Positions 62,863 to 64,000 of a stretch of 64,000 nucleotides of DNA are shown here, one piece after another. This stretch comes from an uncultured Caulobacterales bacterium (GTDB taxonomy: Bacteria > Pseudomonadota > Alphaproteobacteria > Caulobacterales > Caulobacteraceae), in assembly GCA_903837135.1 (NCBI GenBank), contig CAILTK010000038.1, forward strand, positions 32,190 to 96,189. The letters run 5' to 3'. The first letter of the stretch is position 1. Every line of letters starts with the position of its first letter. The position numbers and the translations under genes were made by a program. The notes under the pieces are model-generated. The model ran no database searches. It was given only the letters and a program-made list of their open reading frames with translations, and had not been told where the DNA came from.

Positions 62863-63665
62863 CCCGCTTCGTCACCCTGGCGGCGCTGGCGGTCCTGGCC
62901 GGCGCTCAGGTCGCCGGCGCCGTGCAGACGCCGCGGCCCGGGGCGCTCGATCCCCGCATCCGCACCGTCTTCTACAACCCCGATCAGGTGATCGCGCTTC
63001 GGGGCTATTTCGGGTTCCAGACCATGATCGAGTTCAATCCCGACGAGCGGATCGAGAACGTGTCCATCGGCGACGGGGTCGCCTGGCAGGTGACGCCCAA
63101 CAAGAAGGCCAACCTGTTGTTCCTGAAGCCGATGGAGCGGGCGCCCACCACCAACATGACGGTGGTGACGGACCGGCGCCGCTACGCCTTCGAGCTCACC
63201 TCGCGGACCAGCGGCGGCGAGCGCGCGCCGGACATCGCCTATGTGCTGCGCTTCCTCTATCCGCCGGAGCGGGTCCTGCCGCCGGTGACCGCGACGGTCG
63301 CCGCGCCGCCGCCGCCGCCGGAACGGCGCAACCTTCGCTACACGTATACCGGATCGCGCGCCGCCCTGCCGTCGCTGGTGTTCGACGACGGCCGCTTCAC
63401 CTATTTCCGCTGGCCGGAGAACGTCTCCACCCCGGCCCTGTTCGTGATCGGCCCGGACGGCGGCGAAAGCCTGGTCAACTACAGCGTCCGCGACGGCTAT
63501 CAGGTGGTCGAGCAGACCGCGCAGAAGTTCATCCTGCGCGACGGCAAGGCCGTGACCACCGTCATCAACGAGGGCTGGACCGAGCCGACCCCGGGCGAGC
63601 TCGCCCCGCGGCCGCACGACGCCAAGACGGCGCGCGAGGCCGCCCATAGCGGAGCCCCGCGATGA
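62859..63665 (+). CDS. virB9: VirB9-family outer-membrane-complex protein
   Basis: It has 268 residues from GTG at 62859 with a signal peptide (to AGA-VQT). Family pattern: DPRIRTVFYNPDQVIALRG, VAWQVTPNKKANLLFLKP, RRNLRYTYTGSRAALPSLVF and TYFRWPENVSTPALFVIGPD. It usually pairs with VirB7; here VirB7 is not adjacent. It overlaps virB10 by 4 bases (ATGA). Confidence 0.95.
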   Translation: MTRFVTLAALAVLAGAQVAGAVQTPRPGALDPRIRTVFYNPDQVIALRGYFGFQTMIEFNPDERIENVSIGDGVAWQVTPNKKANLLFLKPMERAPTTNMTVVTDRRRYAFELTSRTSGGERAPDIAYVLRFLYPPERVLPPVTATVAAPPPPPERRNLRYTYTGSRAALPSLVFDDGRFTYFRWPENVSTPALFVIGPDGGESLVNYSVRDGYQVVEQTAQKFILRDGKAVTTVINEGWTEPTPGELAPRPHDAKTAREAAHSGAPR

Positions 63666-64000
63666 GCGACCTTCGGCCGCCCTTCCCCGGCGACGACCGT
63701 GATCCGCGAATCCCGCCGAGCGACGCCGCGACGCCGCTCGACTCCTCTGGCCACTTGCGTCCGGCCGTCGCCGCCGCCACGGCGCGGGGCGGAACGGGAT
63801 GGATCGTCGGCGGCGCGGCTTTCCTGGGCCTGCTCGCCTTCGTGGTCATGAGCGCCCAGCGCCATCCGTCCGACCAGGCCGCTCCGCGCGACGACGCGCC
63901 GGCGGCCGGCATCCTGCCGCCGCCGCCGCCGCCGCCCGACCTCATGGCGACGGAGACGGCGGCGCGCGCGGCGACGCCGGCGATCGCGCTGGTGTCGCCG
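63662..64000 (+). CDS. virB10: VirB10-family protein, 3' end outside window
   Basis: Only the first 113 codons are present: a proline-rich cytoplasmic start, the single TM helix (WIVGGAAFLGLLAFVVMSAQ) and a Pro-rich periplasmic linker (ILPPPPPPPDLM). This is the layout of VirB10, which bridges both membranes. Its beta-barrel domain lies beyond the edge, where virB11 and virD4 would be expected. Confidence 0.9.
   Translation, partial: MSDLRPPFPGDDRDPRIPPSDAATPLDSSGHLRPAVAAATARGGTGWIVGGAAFLGLLAFVVMSAQRHPSDQAAPRDDAPAAGILPPPPPPPDLMATETAARAATPAIALVSP

Overview
The window is about 64 kb of very GC-rich, densely coding DNA. It reads as an alphaproteobacterial chromosome, and Caulobacteraceae (Phenylobacterium or a relative) is my best guess. 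The clues are strong G/C third positions, an XRE regulator of the common alphaproteobacterial 'LGVTFQQVQKYERG' type, an UrcA-family protein, a TonB-dependent receptor with lipid-oxidation genes, Ku, and REP-like inverted repeats. This taxonomic call is inference; there is no rRNA or tRNA gene in the window to test it.

Layout. 1-3339: the end of an RND multidrug efflux operon (permease cut by the window edge, lipoprotein adaptor) with an upstream TetR gene and two matching operator palindromes. 3374-8424: a large unrecognised exported protein, an N-acyl-homoserine-lactone synthase/receptor pair (LuxI/LuxR) with a small downstream gene, and an XRE regulator. 8667-26183: mostly housekeeping and accessory genes: a quinone-oxidoreductase-like dehydrogenase, a fasciclin protein, an M1 aminopeptidase, a divergent TetR/SDR pair, a hybrid histidine kinase, a three-gene run of a 25-residue hydrophobic peptide, a membrane protein and a DUF2252 protein, tesA-ybbA-ybbP, an esterase, a P1-type self-processing peptidase and biotin synthase.

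26250-33513 looks like one lipid- or steroid-type catabolic locus: acyl-CoA dehydrogenase, DUF2236/MpaB oxygenase and acyl-CoA synthetase on the minus strand, and a LuxR-type regulator and TonB-dependent receptor on the plus strand. Two near-identical CT-N12-AG palindromes lie on either side of the regulator. 33507-44122 holds small enzymes, an S9 peptidase, a beta-lactamase-fold hydrolase and sugar-related genes (aldose-1-epimerase-like, GH130-like, SDR, Gfo/Idh/MocA). It also has a Crp-family regulator followed at once by a perfect TGTGA-N6-TCACA palindrome ahead of an urcA-like gene. 44659-49718 is the stress cluster prkA(yeaG)-yeaH-spoVR. A long inverted repeat has entered the 3' end of spoVR and now encodes its last residues and stop codon. 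49858-56854 holds a lipoprotein, a CinA-type amidase, katE with a thioredoxin-reductase-like flavoprotein, a metallo-beta-lactamase-fold hydrolase, and Ku convergent with a Glu-Pro-repeat protein.

57298-64000 is the start of a translationally coupled type IV secretion operon: virB1-type transglycosylase, virB2, virB3, virB4, virB6, virB8, virB9 and virB10 (cut by the window edge). There is no virB5 between virB4 and virB6 and no virB7 between virB6 and virB8.

I saw no insertion sequence, CRISPR array, rRNA or convincing tRNA. No wholly new system is obvious. The most promising leads are the LuxR-type regulator with its paired boxes, the Crp-family palindrome, the repeat-extended SpoVR, and the exported protein of unknown function near the quorum-sensing genes.
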